In this document: positions 18,368 through 27,375 of the stretch, in pieces
Position numbering within the stretch: position 1 is the first letter of the stretch
Layout: every line of letters begins with the position of its first letter
NCBI RefSeq assembly: GCF_012676905.1
Contig: NZ_CP051428.1
Coordinates: forward strand, 983,001 to 1,047,000
Source of the DNA: Paenibacillus albicereus
Lineage (GTDB): Bacteria; Bacillota; Bacilli; Paenibacillales; Paenibacillaceae
Direction of reading: 5' to 3'
DNA: 64,000 bases
The notes under the pieces: model-generated
What the model saw: only the letters and a program-made list of their open reading frames with translations
The model's database searches: none
What the model was told of the DNA's origin: nothing
Position numbers and translations under genes: made by a program

Positions 18368-18826
18368 TCAGCTCCGCGCTTGTTTGCGCGGCGGTCCTTT
18401 GAGCGACGTGTCGCGGGACGGGTAGCGGGTGCACCACAGCGCCCACCAGACGAGCAGCGGCTGGGCGGCGACGCGCAGCCAAAGCGCGGTCTTGGAGGCG
18501 CTGTCGCTGCCCGGCGCCGGGATGCCCCGAGCTGCGGCATAGATGTTGGCGACGACGATCACGACCAAGTAGAGCGCGGCGAACAGGCCGGTCCAGCCGC
18601 GCGTCGCCGGAATCAGGACGAGCACGGCGATGGCCAGCTCGAGGACGGCGGTGGCGTACACGATCGGCAGCCGCAGCGGCACCCAGTCCGGGAGCATCGC
18701 CGCGAAGCCGTCCGGTTCGCGGAAGTGGTACAGGCAGGCCGCGACCATCAGCCCGGCGAACAGGATGAGGCCGATCAGCCGCGGCCAGGTCGTCTGGAAG
18801 TAGCGCAGGTCGGAAGCGGATGTCAT
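18368..18826 (-). CDS. DoxX-like membrane protein
   Basis: The 152-residue protein has four hydrophobic segments (LIGLILFAGLMVAACLYHF; LPIVYATAVLELAIAVLVLI; LFAALYLVVIVVANIYAAA; LLVWWALW) in the arrangement of the DoxX-like family (COG4270). Its function is not settled. ATG 18826 is chosen because GAGAGGAGG lies 12 nt upstream and the membrane domain starts right after. It follows the aldo/keto reductase gene by 37 nt on the same strand, so the two are probably one operon concerned with redox metabolism (inference). Confidence 0.75.
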   Translation of the reverse strand: MTSASDLRYFQTTWPRLIGLILFAGLMVAACLYHFREPDGFAAMLPDWVPLRLPIVYATAVLELAIAVLVLIPATRGWTGLFAALYLVVIVVANIYAAARGIPAPGSDSASKTALWLRVAAQPLLVWWALWCTRYPSRDTSLKGPPRKQARS

Positions 18827-18863
18827 CTCGATTCGGGTCCTCCTCTCAAGGGAACGGATCGCG

Positions 18864-19841
18864 TCAGATCCGGTAGCGGGCGAACGGCTCGCCGTAGCGG
18901 AACGGGCGGCTGATGCGCTCCAGCTCGTCCTGGATGGACGGCTCCGGCGCAAGCTCCAGGCTCCGCAGGTTGGCCGTCAGCTGGCGCACGCTCGTCGCGC
19001 CGGCGATGACGCTGGAGACGGCAGGCTTGTCCATCAGCCAGCGGATCGACAGCGCGGCCGGCTCGCAGCCCGCCTCCTCGGCAAGCTCGGCGACATCCTG
19101 GCCGAGGCCGATGGCGTCGCCTTTGAGGAAGCGGCCGAACGAGCCGTCCTTGTCGAGCCGCGATCCGGGAGGAGCGTCCGCGCCTGCGGCGTACTTGCCC
19201 GTAAGGATGCCCCCTGCGAGCGGAAAGTAAGGGATGAGTCCGACGCCCTGATCGAGGCAGAGCGGCACGAGCTCGAGCTCCGGCGTCCGGTCGGCGAGCG
19301 AGTAGCTCGTCTGGATGGAGACGTAGCGCTCCAGCTGCAGCCGATCGCTGATGCCGAGAGCTTTCATCAGCTCCCAAGCCTGATAGTTGGACGCGCCGAT
19401 GTAGCGGACCTTGCCGGAGCGGACCATGTCCTCGAGCGTGCGCAGCGTCTCCTCCAGCGGCGTCTCGGGGTCGAACGTGTGGATCTGGTACAGATCGACG
19501 TAATCGGTGCCGAGCCGGCGCAGGCTGCCCTCGAGCTCGGCCATCAGATGCGCCCGCGACGCCCCGCGCCTGCCCGGCCCGTCGCCGCGCGGCAGGCCCG
19601 CCTTGGTCGTGAGCACCGCGTCGGAGCGGCGTCCCGCGAGCGCCTTGCCGATGATCGACTCGCTGAGCGTGCCCGCATAGATGTTGGCCGTATCGAGAAA
19701 GGTGATGCCGGCATCGAGCGCGGCGTGGACGATGCGGATGCTTTCGGCCTCGTCGGTCCGCTTGCCGAAAGCGTTCGTGCCGAGGCCGAGCGCGGAGACG
19801 GTCAATCCGCTCGCGCCGAGCTTGCGGTACGTCATGGTCAT
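18864..19841 (-). CDS. Aldo/keto reductase
   Basis: The 325-residue TIM-barrel enzyme reduces aldehydes or ketones with NADPH. The catalytic tetrad is visible: Asp50, Tyr55 ([10 protein letters not shown]), Lys80 (LTTKAG) and His121 (LYQIHTFD). It resembles the YhdN/YajO-like group that starts [31 protein letters not shown] lies 9 nt before the ATG. The physiological substrate is unknown. The DoxX-like gene downstream is probably co-transcribed. Confidence 0.93.
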   Translation of the reverse strand: MTMTYRKLGASGLTVSALGLGTNAFGKRTDEAESIRIVHAALDAGITFLDTANIYAGTLSESIIGKALAGRRSDAVLTTKAGLPRGDGPGRRGASRAHLMAELEGSLRRLGTDYVDLYQIHTFDPETPLEETLRTLEDMVRSGKVRYIGASNYQAWELMKALGISDRLQLERYVSIQTSYSLADRTPELELVPLCLDQGVGLIPYFPLAGGILTGKYAAGADAPPGSRLDKDGSFGRFLKGDAIGLGQDVAELAEEAGCEPAALSIRWLMDKPAVSSVIAGATSVRQLTANLRSLELAPEPSIQDELERISRPFRYGEPFARYRI

Positions 19842-19938
19842 GGGAAAGGTCCTCCTCCTGAAAGTCGAGCCGATGGATGAATTCCGCGCCTCCTATGCAT
19901 ACTAGCGCTAGGAAACGACTGGAAGGGTGAAGCAAGCG

Positions 19939-20574
19939 ATGTATTCCCGATTGAAGAAAAAGCTGCAGGAGCTGCTCCGGAACCGGGCTCCGGGAGGATT
20001 GCTGGCCTGTCGGCTGGCCGCGATGACGGCCTTTCTGGCCGTGGCGGCCGGCGCGCTGGCGATGCCTTCCGCTGCGCAGGCGGCTCCTTTTCGGCTGGAG
20101 CAGGATGTCGTGCCGAACGAGAGCCAGGCCAGCGCGCCGGAGCTTGTCCGCCGCGCGGACGGCATCGCCATAGGAAGCTTCGGCGAGAGCGACCGGATGG
20201 TGCAGACCGGCAAAAGCGCTCCGCAAGGGAAGCTGGTCAATTTCGTGCAGACGTTCACGGTCAAGCGCTGGATCAAGGGCGGGAGCGGCAGCGCGCTCAC
20301 GGTCGTCACGACCGGAATCGAGCCGCTGCCGCCTCCGTCGCAGCTCGAGGCCAACGAACGCTATCCCGGCGCTTGGGCGACGGGGCCGGACTATCTGCTG
20401 TTCCTGCACAAGCTGGAGGGCACGGACAGCTACGTTCCGCTCGGCCTGCTGCAGGGCGTCTATCCGATCCAGGGCGGACGGACCGTCAGCCTGGAGGACA
20501 AAGGCTTTCCGCAGCTGAACGGCATCGCCGAAGCCGGCGTGCCGCAGGCGGTGGAGCGGCTGGCCGGCACCTGA
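19939..20574 (+). CDS. Hypothetical secreted protein
   Basis: The 211-residue product has a basic N-terminus and a signal peptide with a probable signal-peptidase site after AAQA (near residue 48). The mature part (NESQASAPELVRRADGIAIG ... FTVKRWIKG) is mixed alpha/beta. Many Bacillales secreted proteins of unknown role share the 'LV..AD.IVIG ... F.V...LKG' pattern. GGAAGGG at 19921-19927 supports ATG 19939 rather than the GTG overlapping it. It stands alone, divergent from the aldo/keto reductase gene. Confidence 0.7.
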   Translation: MYSRLKKKLQELLRNRAPGGLLACRLAAMTAFLAVAAGALAMPSAAQAAPFRLEQDVVPNESQASAPELVRRADGIAIGSFGESDRMVQTGKSAPQGKLVNFVQTFTVKRWIKGGSGSALTVVTTGIEPLPPPSQLEANERYPGAWATGPDYLLFLHKLEGTDSYVPLGLLQGVYPIQGGRTVSLEDKGFPQLNGIAEAGVPQAVERLAGT

Positions 20575-20641
20575 AGGCGGTCGGACCGTTTCACCGATTA
20601 TAGCATATCCTCGGGCCTGAGGGCTGCCGGACGGCAGCTGC

Positions 20642-22159
20642 TCAGGCCTTTGGCTTTGGATGGGGCGCGGGCCGACGCAGCTGCGCCAGCCGCGCCGACA
20701 AGGCGCCTTGGCTCGGGGAATGCGGCAGCGGAACGCCGGCCCCCGAGGCTGCGGGCAGCAGCAGCGAGACGCCTGCTCCCGGAGCGCCGTGCGACGCGCC
20801 GAGCGCGGCGTCCGCTTCGCAGCCCGGCGGTCCCGCGAGCAGCAGCAGCCGCTGGCCCGGACGGAGCCGCAGCAGGCCAAGCAGCTCGGGCAAGCCGGGC
20901 CAGCCGCGCCGGACCAGCAGCAGTGTGCCGGGAAGCGTGCAGCTCATCGCGGCATCGGCGACCGCAGCCGGCACGGGGACGGCGGCAGGGCGGTCCGATG
21001 GCGGAGCATGCAGGGAACCGTCCGCAGCCGGTGAGCCGGAGCCGGGGGAGACCGGGCCGGCGGGCCGGCATGCTGCAGCCGGGCGGTTCGAGGTGTCCGT
21101 CGACCCGACAGCTGGGCTGTCTGGAGCGTCCGTCGACCTAACTCCGGCAGCCGGCGCCGGGGGTGCGACAGCCGGCTCCTCGGCTTTTTCGAAGGCAGCC
21201 AGCGGCAGGAGCTCCCGCGCCAGCCAGCGCGCCGAGAGCGCGGTCAGAAACAGCCGGATGTCGCTCTGCACCGGCTCGAGCGCGGCCTCCTCCGGACGCT
21301 CGAGCGCAGCGGGGTCGATGTCGATCCGCGCTCCGGCCGAGGCCGGGGCCGGTTCGCCGCTGCCGAGCACGAGCGCATAGTCGGCCCGCCCCCGCAACTC
21401 GCGAATCGGCAGCGCGCTGGCGATCGCGCCGTCCCCGGTCAGGGCGCTCCAGCCGCCGGGGGTCGGCGCGGCGGGGATGCCGGTCAGGGCGAGGAACTGG
21501 CCCAGCTCCGCCGCCGCTCCGGCATGAAGCACGCCGCCGCCGACGACGATCAGAGGCCGCCGAGCGCCGGAGAGCCCGTCCGCGATCCGGTCCAGCTGCT
21601 CGTCTCGGATCGGCGGCTCGGAGACGAGCCGGTCCATATAGTCCCCGCTGTCCTCGTAGGCCGGCATGGAGGCGGGAAGGCGAAGCGAGCGTCCGCATGC
21701 AAAAGACGGTGCCAGCCGCACGAGCGCAGGCCCTTTCCTGCCGTGCCGCGCGGCGAGGAAATAAGCTTTCTCCAGCGGGCTCCGGCAGTTGTCGTGCTGC
21801 TGCAGCAGCGCGGTCGACTTGAAGCCGGAGCCGGCTCTCGAAGGCCTGCCGGCGCAGCCGGGCAGCAGCAGCAGCAGCGGCACGCTCGAGGCCGACAGCG
21901 CCCGGATCGTCGCCGCTTCGGCGCGGGACAGCTCTGCGCTTGTCCCGATCGCAGCCGCCGGCGAGCCGGAGGCGAGAGCGTAGCCCTCCGCCGCGCTCAG
22001 CGCGGCCGCCAGGCTGGCGCAGCCGCGCACGGACAAGCCGGCTCGCCGGGCAGCCTCGGCCAGCTCGCGCACGAAGGCAGAGTCCGACACGCGGTCGCAG
22101 TAGATTTGACGCAGCCCTTTTTCCGCCCATATGGTCATGACGACGTCCGATCCGTTCAT
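20642..22159 (-). CDS. Degenerate thiamine-diphosphate-enzyme-like protein
   Basis: The 505-residue product resembles the first two domains of acetolactate-synthase-type enzymes: a PYR-like domain (residues 1-170; AALSAAEGYALASGSPAAAIG) and the central TPP_enzyme_M-like domain (ARRPLIVVGGGVLHAGAAAELGQFL ... GIPAAPT). The catalytic Glu of the usual 'HE..A...A.GYAR' helix is not seen: the place reads RGCASLAAALSAAEGY. The C-terminal cofactor-binding domain (GDG...NN) is absent and replaced by an Ala/Pro/Ser-rich linker and a short variable end. It is therefore probably a non-catalytic relative. ATG 22159 has only a loosely spaced GGAAGGAG (14 nt). Confidence 0.6.
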   Translation of the reverse strand: MNGSDVVMTIWAEKGLRQIYCDRVSDSAFVRELAEAARRAGLSVRGCASLAAALSAAEGYALASGSPAAAIGTSAELSRAEAATIRALSASSVPLLLLLPGCAGRPSRAGSGFKSTALLQQHDNCRSPLEKAYFLAARHGRKGPALVRLAPSFACGRSLRLPASMPAYEDSGDYMDRLVSEPPIRDEQLDRIADGLSGARRPLIVVGGGVLHAGAAAELGQFLALTGIPAAPTPGGWSALTGDGAIASALPIRELRGRADYALVLGSGEPAPASAGARIDIDPAALERPEEAALEPVQSDIRLFLTALSARWLARELLPLAAFEKAEEPAVAPPAPAAGVRSTDAPDSPAVGSTDTSNRPAAACRPAGPVSPGSGSPAADGSLHAPPSDRPAAVPVPAAVADAAMSCTLPGTLLLVRRGWPGLPELLGLLRLRPGQRLLLLAGPPGCEADAALGASHGAPGAGVSLLLPAASGAGVPLPHSPSQGALSARLAQLRRPAPHPKPKA

Positions 22160-22753
22160 GTGCCGAAATTCCACTCCTTCCGCTCTATCTCTTACCATAT
22201 GAAAGGCTGCGGCAATTGGAATGGGACAACAGGCGGGGAGAGCGCGGAAAAGTGATTCGGCAAGCCGGGGGCATGGCGCGCAGAAACGTGGGGATAGGTG
22301 CCGGTGATGGGCGGCATATGTGGGTGAGGCTTGACGAAGCGGGCAGGCAACGCTAGGGAGGCCTATGCGGATGCGAGGGTAGCCTATGGGGATGCGAGGC
22401 ATGGGTGATGCGAATGCGTGCGTGGCGCGAAGCGTGCCTGGGCGGCTGGGAACAGGACTTGTTCGCGAGGAGGGTGAAGCGCAATTGGGAGTGGCTGGAA
22501 GAGATCGTACGCGGCTAGGAACCGGAGGTTTATGCGAGGAGGGGGTGAAGTGAAGGTGAGAGCGGCGCGAATCGTGCGTGCATGGCGTGATTGCAAGTTA
22601 GAAAGGTAAAAGGCCGATGCCGGAACAGGCTCGGCATCGGCTATCGGGCTGCGCTGGGATTTTGATGCCGACATTCTTCAGGCAAACGGAGCGGCGGAAG
22701 CCGCACCATTTTGTCGCGCGAACCCGTAGGAGGGGGAGCCGGCTCACCGCGCC
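22160..22753. other. Non-coding stretch upstream of the ThDP-like gene
   Basis: No gene is supported. A short direct repeat is seen, GCCTATGSGGATGCGAGG at 22361-22378 and 22382-22399. The rest is purine-rich on the + strand. Open frames here lack ribosome sites and composition typical of genes. Confidence 0.5.
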
Positions 22754-22985
22754 AACCAAGGCACAGATGTGCCTTGGATTCGCCTCAATCGCGGAATCCA
22801 CGCCAACCAAGGCATAGATGTGCCTTGGATTCACCCCAATCGCGGAATTCGCGCCATCCAAGGCCCAAATGTGCCTTGAATTCGCCTCAATCGCGGAATC
22901 CGCGCCATCCAAGGCCCAGATGTGCCTTGGATTGGCCTCAATCGCGGAATCCGCGTCAACCAAGGCCCAAATGTGCCTTGGATTC
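22754..22985. repeat. 51-bp tandem array, 4.5 copies
   Basis: Units start at 22754, 22805, 22856, 22907 and 22958 (partial). Each begins AACCAAGGC or ATCCAAGGC and carries an inverted repeat, CCAAGGCAC-AGAT-GTGCCTTGG in unit 1, then TCAATCGCGGAATC. Because 51 is a multiple of three, frames stay open across it on both strands and encode 17-residue repeats. Neither frame has a convincing ribosome site. The array ends at the stop of the adjacent gene. Confidence 0.9.
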
Positions 22986-22991
22986 GCGAAG

Positions 22992-24743
22992 CTACCAGGT
23001 GCGCGGACCGATCAGATCGGCGAAGGTCGTCGTTTTCGGATACGACTTGGAGAGGCCGACCCCGCTGCGGAACTGGTCGCGGACGGCGGTCAGCTCCGGC
23101 TTGGCGTAGAAGAACAGCATCTTCTCGTCGCGGCGGTCGGCCGGCTTGGCCGGCTTGTCGTACAGCAGGAACGCAGCCCAGGCGTCGGCGATGTCCTCCT
23201 GCGCCTGATAGGCGCTCGCGTCGCGGAAGAACAGCTTGGTGTAGAGCGTCGTCATCGGCTTGCCGGCGCGCGCCGCGGAGGCGACCTCGGTCGGCCAGAA
23301 CTTGCCGTAGTAGGCGGTCAGGAGCGAGTCCTTGCGGGCATAGAGCCACTGGCTGCTGCCGGAAGCCGGACCGGCGAAGGCGCCGCCGAGCAGGCCGCCC
23401 GTGCCGGCCAGAGCGGACGAGGCGCCGCCGAAATGATCCAGCTGCGAGCCGCCGGGCCCTTGCTGCGTGACGAGCTTGCCGAGCTCGCGGGCCAGCGCCC
23501 AGCGCGTCTTCTGCAGCGCTCCCGGCGTCAGGTCCGACGGATCGAGCACGAGCCGCACGCTTCCTTTGGCGAGCGTCTCCACCCGGGACATGCCGCCGCG
23601 ATGGACATCCAGGCGCAGCTCCTTGACGAGAGCGAGATACGCCTTCGGATAAGCGGCCCGAACCTGCTTCCACAGCTGCTCTGCGGCCGCCCGCTGGGAG
23701 AGCGTGACGGCGTAGCCGCTCTCTTTCTTCAAGCTCAGCTCGCCTTCCGTCGAGACCGAGTACAAGCCTGCAGGGATGGAGGAGCCGTACAGCTCGCTGC
23801 TCTTGATGCCGATCCGGCTGCGCGCGTCGGCAGGAAGCGCGTCGACCTCGTCGACGATTTCTTCCTGCGCGGCAAGCATCTCCAGGTACAGCCCCTGCTC
23901 GTAGTGCCGGAAGGCCAGCTCCGCCTTTTCCTCCAGCCGGTTGAAGAGGGAGGCGTCCAGCACCGGCTTGGCCTTGTCCAGGAAGCGGGATACGGAGGCG
24001 AAATAGGCGGTCTCCCGCATCGCATCGCGCGTCTGATCCGGTCCGGCCAGTCCGTTGCTGGAGCCGGAGCCCGATCCGGAGCTCGTCCCTGCGCCCGAGC
24101 TTGTCCCCGATCCGGAGCCCGTCCCCGAGCCCCCGCTTCCCGCAACAGGATGGCTTTCCGTCATCCGGCGCGCGCCGGCATACCGCTCCTGCCAGTAGGC
24201 CGAAGCGAGCGAGGAGCGCTTGACGCCGTCGACCGTGGCGGAGACGAATTCCTTGTTGCCGATGTAGATGCCGGCGAATGCGATCGAATCCCCGCTGCGG
24301 AAGAAGACGGCGTCTCCGGGCAGCAGCAGGCTTTGCCCGCCGACTGCGGCGCCGCTGCCGTATTGGGCGGCGATCGTGCGCGGGAGCTGGACTTCGGCGG
24401 CGGAGAAGCGATAGATGTACTGCAGGAATCCGGAAGCGTCGAAGCCGGCGGGCGAGGCGCCGCCGTACTGGTACGAGGCGCCGACGTAGTCGAGCGCGTA
24501 ATCGGCGATCGCTCCGCCGAGCGCTGGAGGCGTTCCTCGTTCGGACAGGGGGGCATCGGCTTCGGCGGACAAAGGCGAGGGCGTGCCAGCGCCTGCCATG
24601 CCGGCTAGAACTCGCGCGGCGGCGGCATCGGCATAGAGGCTGTCGGATGAGGAGGGGAGGCTGGCTCCCGCGGGGGCTGCGGCTCCAGCTCCTGCTGCTG
24701 TGAACAAGGCAAGGGCGGTGCCGGTCTGGATCAAACGTCGCAT
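22992..24743 (-). CDS. Secreted two-domain protein: inactive NlpC/P60-like plus inactive metallopeptidase-like
   Basis: The 583-residue protein has a signal peptide (cut near residue 27), an NlpC/P60-like domain (about 75-195), a Gly/Ser linker (201-231) and a C-terminal domain (232-583). In the first domain the active Cys of the 'GFDCSG' motif is Ala103 (GFDASGF), the His of 'HVGIYIG' is Phe156 (AFAGIYIG), and the second His is Ser168 (EFVSAT). The second domain has the context of a HExxH zinc peptidase, but the motif reads RELGK (419-423), and the later EDIAE-type site reads EDIAD (516-520). Both domains therefore seem to have lost catalysis; binding to wall or peptides is the likely role. 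CAGGAG lies 8 nt before the ATG. Confidence 0.75.
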   Translation of the reverse strand: MRRLIQTGTALALFTAAGAGAAAPAGASLPSSSDSLYADAAAARVLAGMAGAGTPSPLSAEADAPLSERGTPPALGGAIADYALDYVGASYQYGGASPAGFDASGFLQYIYRFSAAEVQLPRTIAAQYGSGAAVGGQSLLLPGDAVFFRSGDSIAFAGIYIGNKEFVSATVDGVKRSSLASAYWQERYAGARRMTESHPVAGSGGSGTGSGSGTSSGAGTSSGSGSGSSNGLAGPDQTRDAMRETAYFASVSRFLDKAKPVLDASLFNRLEEKAELAFRHYEQGLYLEMLAAQEEIVDEVDALPADARSRIGIKSSELYGSSIPAGLYSVSTEGELSLKKESGYAVTLSQRAAAEQLWKQVRAAYPKAYLALVKELRLDVHRGGMSRVETLAKGSVRLVLDPSDLTPGALQKTRWALARELGKLVTQQGPGGSQLDHFGGASSALAGTGGLLGGAFAGPASGSSQWLYARKDSLLTAYYGKFWPTEVASAARAGKPMTTLYTKLFFRDASAYQAQEDIADAWAAFLLYDKPAKPADRRDEKMLFFYAKPELTAVRDQFRSGVGLSKSYPKTTTFADLIGPRTW

Positions 24744-24994
24744 GAATTCACTCCTGGTCTCGTCTTGGTGTAAGGGGGCCGAAAGGGCCGGAACAACGTG
24801 TATTATAACAGGATGTCGAATATCGTTAATCGGACTTGCGTCACTTGAATTTCGCGATTCCGATTTTCTTCTATCCCCAACGAAAGTCCCTCTCCGCTCC
24901 TTCTATCCCGATAAATCGGTACCGAGAGGCAGGCGCGGACAAAGGGCCGGCCGCCTCCGGCTGGGTCTTACGGCCCTCATCCTCCAAAGGCATC

Positions 24995-25010
24995 TGCGCC
25001 TGCAGGCGCA
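24995..25010. promoter_or_regulatory. 16-bp perfect palindrome upstream of the pot operon
   Basis: TGCGCCTGCAGGCGCA lies about 90 nt before the likely -10 box of potA. It may be an operator or chance in GC-rich DNA. The remainder of 24744-25195 shows no gene and no riboswitch that I recognise. Confidence 0.3.
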
Positions 25011-25097
25011 CGCGACGGCACGGCGCGGCCGCGCCCCCTTGCGCGCTCCGGACCCTCTGGCGCACGGAATAATCGTTCCTGCACGCGCCGTTTGGGG

Positions 25098-25103
25098 TAT
25101 AAT
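25098..25103 (+). promoter_or_regulatory. Likely -10 box of the potABCD operon
   Basis: TATAAT in the context GGGGTATAATGGGG, 93 nt before the potA start. The -35 position (25075-25080) is weak. Confidence 0.45.
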
Positions 25104-25195
25104 GGGGGCATACATAGGCCTGTCCCGCGCCGCCCGATCGCACGGAGCCGTGAACGGACAGGCGGACAGACGCCGAACAGGAGGGAAGCTGCCGC

Positions 25196-26572
25196 ATGGA
25201 GCAGGTACCGGTCATTTCGTTCCGGAGAGTAACCAAGCAGTACGAGGACGGAGTTCCCGTCCTGAACGACGTGTCCTTCGACATCGAGAGGGGCAAGTTC
25301 TACACCTTGCTCGGCCCGTCGGGCTGCGGCAAGACGACGATCCTCCGCCTCATCGCGGGCTTCATGGAGCCGACGAGCGGCGAGATCCGGATGGACGGCA
25401 AGCTCATCAACGACCTGCCCGCCAACAAGCGGCAGGTCAATACGGTCTTTCAGGACTACGCGCTGTTCCCCCATCTGAACGTGTTCGACAACGTCGCCTT
25501 CGGCCTGCGCATCCGCAAGCTCAAAAAGGACGAGATCGAGCGCAAGGTGGAGGAGGCGCTGCGCTTCGTCAACCTGGAGGGCTACGGCAAGCGGGAAATC
25601 CGCGAGATGTCCGGCGGCCAGCGCCAGCGCGTGGCGATCGCCCGCGCGATCGTCAACGAGCCGAAGCTGCTGCTGCTCGACGAGCCGCTGTCGGCGCTCG
25701 ACCTCAAGCTGCGCACGGAGATGCAGTACGAGCTGCGCGAGCTGCAGCGCCGGCTCGGCATCACGTTCATCTTCGTCACGCATGACCAGGAGGAGGCGCT
25801 GGCGATGTCGGACGAGATTTTCGTGCTCAACAAAGGCATCATCGAGCAGAGCGGCACGCCGACCGACATCTACGACGAGCCGATCAACCGCTTCGTCGCG
25901 GACTTCATCGGCGAGTCGAACATCGTGCCGGGACGCATGCTCGACGACTACCGCGTCGAGTTCGCCGGCAAGGAGTTCGAATGCGTCGACCGCGGGCTGC
26001 GGCGCGGCGAGCCGGTCGAGATCGTCATCCGTCCGGAGGATCTGGAGATGACGGCGGCAGGAGCGGGCAAGCTGGCCGCGACCGTCGATACGCAGCTGTT
26101 CCGCGGCGTGCACTACGAGATCATCTGCATGGACGACTCCGGCAACGAGTGGATGGTCCACTCGACCCGCAAGGCGGTCGTCGGCGAGGCGATCGGGCTG
26201 GATTTCGACCCGGAGGCGATCCACGTCATGCGCTTCGGCGAGTCGGAAGAAGACTTCGACCGCCGCCTGGAAGGCTACGAGGACGCCGAGCCGGACGCGC
26301 CGCAGCAGGCGCTCGGCGCTAACGCCGGTGGCGCCGTGGGCGCGCAGCCGGGGCCTGCCGCCGGACAGGCGCAGGCCCGCATCGCCGGAGCGGTGCCGGC
26401 CGCCAATTCTCCGGCAGCAGCCGGGCCGGACGCCGAAGGTCCGGTCGGCGAGGGCGAGGCGAGCCGCGCCGAGGACGCCGCGCTGCGGCGCGGGGAGGCC
26501 GCGGAGGAGCGCCGCGAGCCGGGAGAAGGGCCGCCGATCGTCGAGACCGGCCGCCCGGGAGGAAACAGCTAG
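25196..26572 (+). CDS. potA: Spermidine/putrescine ABC transporter ATP-binding protein PotA
   Basis: The 458-residue ATPase drives polyamine uptake. Seen: Walker [11 protein letters not shown]-loop [10 protein letters not shown], signature MSGGQRQR, Walker [14 protein letters not shown]-loop VTHDQEEA, and the TOBE region ([10 protein letters not shown]). AGGAGGGA precedes ATG 25196. After the normal end near residue 365 there is an unusual extension of about 90 residues, rich in Ala, Gly, Pro, Glu and Arg, with no recognisable domain. potB begins inside the stop codon (TAGTG), so the operon is tightly coupled. Confidence 0.94.
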   Translation: MEQVPVISFRRVTKQYEDGVPVLNDVSFDIERGKFYTLLGPSGCGKTTILRLIAGFMEPTSGEIRMDGKLINDLPANKRQVNTVFQDYALFPHLNVFDNVAFGLRIRKLKKDEIERKVEEALRFVNLEGYGKREIREMSGGQRQRVAIARAIVNEPKLLLLDEPLSALDLKLRTEMQYELRELQRRLGITFIFVTHDQEEALAMSDEIFVLNKGIIEQSGTPTDIYDEPINRFVADFIGESNIVPGRMLDDYRVEFAGKEFECVDRGLRRGEPVEIVIRPEDLEMTAAGAGKLAATVDTQLFRGVHYEIICMDDSGNEWMVHSTRKAVVGEAIGLDFDPEAIHVMRFGESEEDFDRRLEGYEDAEPDAPQQALGANAGGAVGAQPGPAAGQAQARIAGAVPAANSPAAAGPDAEGPVGEGEASRAEDAALRRGEAAEERREPGEGPPIVETGRPGGNS

Positions 26573-27375
26573 TGTCCGCCCGCAGCCGCAACTTTTTCCT
26601 CGTGCCGTACGCGCTGTGGATCGCGCTGTTCGTCGCGGCGCCGATCGCGCTCATCGCGTACCGCTCGCTGTTCGACGTGGAGGGCGCGCTGACGCTCGAC
26701 AATTATGCGCGCTTCTTCACCCCGGTGTACCTGCGGATGACGCTCAGCTCGTTCTGGTACTCGCTGCTGATTACGCTGTTCTCGCTGCTCATCGCCTACC
26801 CGGCGGCTTGGGCGCTGACGCGCGCCAAGCACAAGCAGCTGTGGCTGCTGCTCATCATCCTGCCGACGTGGATCAACCTGCTGCTCAAGGTGTACGCGTT
26901 CCTCGGCATCTTCGGCACGTACGGCTCGGTCAACAAGCTGCTCGAGTTCATCGGTATCGGCACGCAGCAGATCCTGTTCACCGACTTCAGCTTCGTGTTC
27001 GTGTCGGTGTACATCTTCATCCCGTTCATGATCCTGCCGATCTTCAACGCGCTCGAGGAGCTCAATCCGTCGCTCGTATTCGCCGCGCGCGATCTCGGCG
27101 CCTCGGCGTGGACGACGTTCGCCAAGGTCGTCTTCCCGCTGACGATCGACGGCGTCAAGGCCGGCTGCCAGGCCGTCTTCATCCCGGCGCTGTCGCTGTT
27201 CATGATTACGCGCCTCGTCGCCGGCAACCGCGTCATCACGCTCGGCACGGCGATCGAGCAGCATTTCCTCGTCACCCAGGACTGGGGCATGGGCTCGACG
27301 ATCGCGGTGTTCCTCATCCTCGTCATGGTCGCGATCATGTTCGCCGCCGGACAGCGCAAGGGGGTGACCCGATGA
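26572..27375 (+). CDS. potB: Spermidine/putrescine ABC transporter permease PotB
   Basis: The 267-residue membrane protein has six helices and the permease EAA loop (LVFAARDLGASAWTTFAKVVFPLT). It starts at GTG 26572, sharing one base with the potA stop, with GGGAGGAAAC 10 nt upstream. The downstream potC overlaps by 4 nt. It forms the channel with PotC, energised by PotA. Confidence 0.94.
   Translation: MSARSRNFFLVPYALWIALFVAAPIALIAYRSLFDVEGALTLDNYARFFTPVYLRMTLSSFWYSLLITLFSLLIAYPAAWALTRAKHKQLWLLLIILPTWINLLLKVYAFLGIFGTYGSVNKLLEFIGIGTQQILFTDFSFVFVSVYIFIPFMILPIFNALEELNPSLVFAARDLGASAWTTFAKVVFPLTIDGVKAGCQAVFIPALSLFMITRLVAGNRVITLGTAIEQHFLVTQDWGMGSTIAVFLILVMVAIMFAAGQRKGVTR

Noticed and set aside
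18368-18952. A 194-residue version of the DoxX-like protein
   Set aside because: The upstream part overlaps the aldo/keto reductase gene and has no membrane-protein character. A ribosome site supports ATG 18826.
22598-22963. Repeat protein of 121 residues on the minus strand, and matching open frames on the + strand
   Set aside because: Frames are open only because the unit is a multiple of three. There is no ribosome site, and substitutions between copies do not favour either frame.
22754-22985. CRISPR array
   Set aside because: The 51-bp units are contiguous with no variable spacers, and no cas genes are present. The same holds for the array at 49120.
22818-24608. Long + strand frame opposite the NlpC/P60-like gene
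   Set aside because: Its composition is that of an antisense shadow in GC-rich DNA. The minus-strand frame has a signal peptide, domain similarity and ribosome site.
24744-25195. Riboswitch upstream of the pot operon
   Set aside because: The interval is long, but no known aptamer core was recognised. Only a palindrome and a -10 box are visible.
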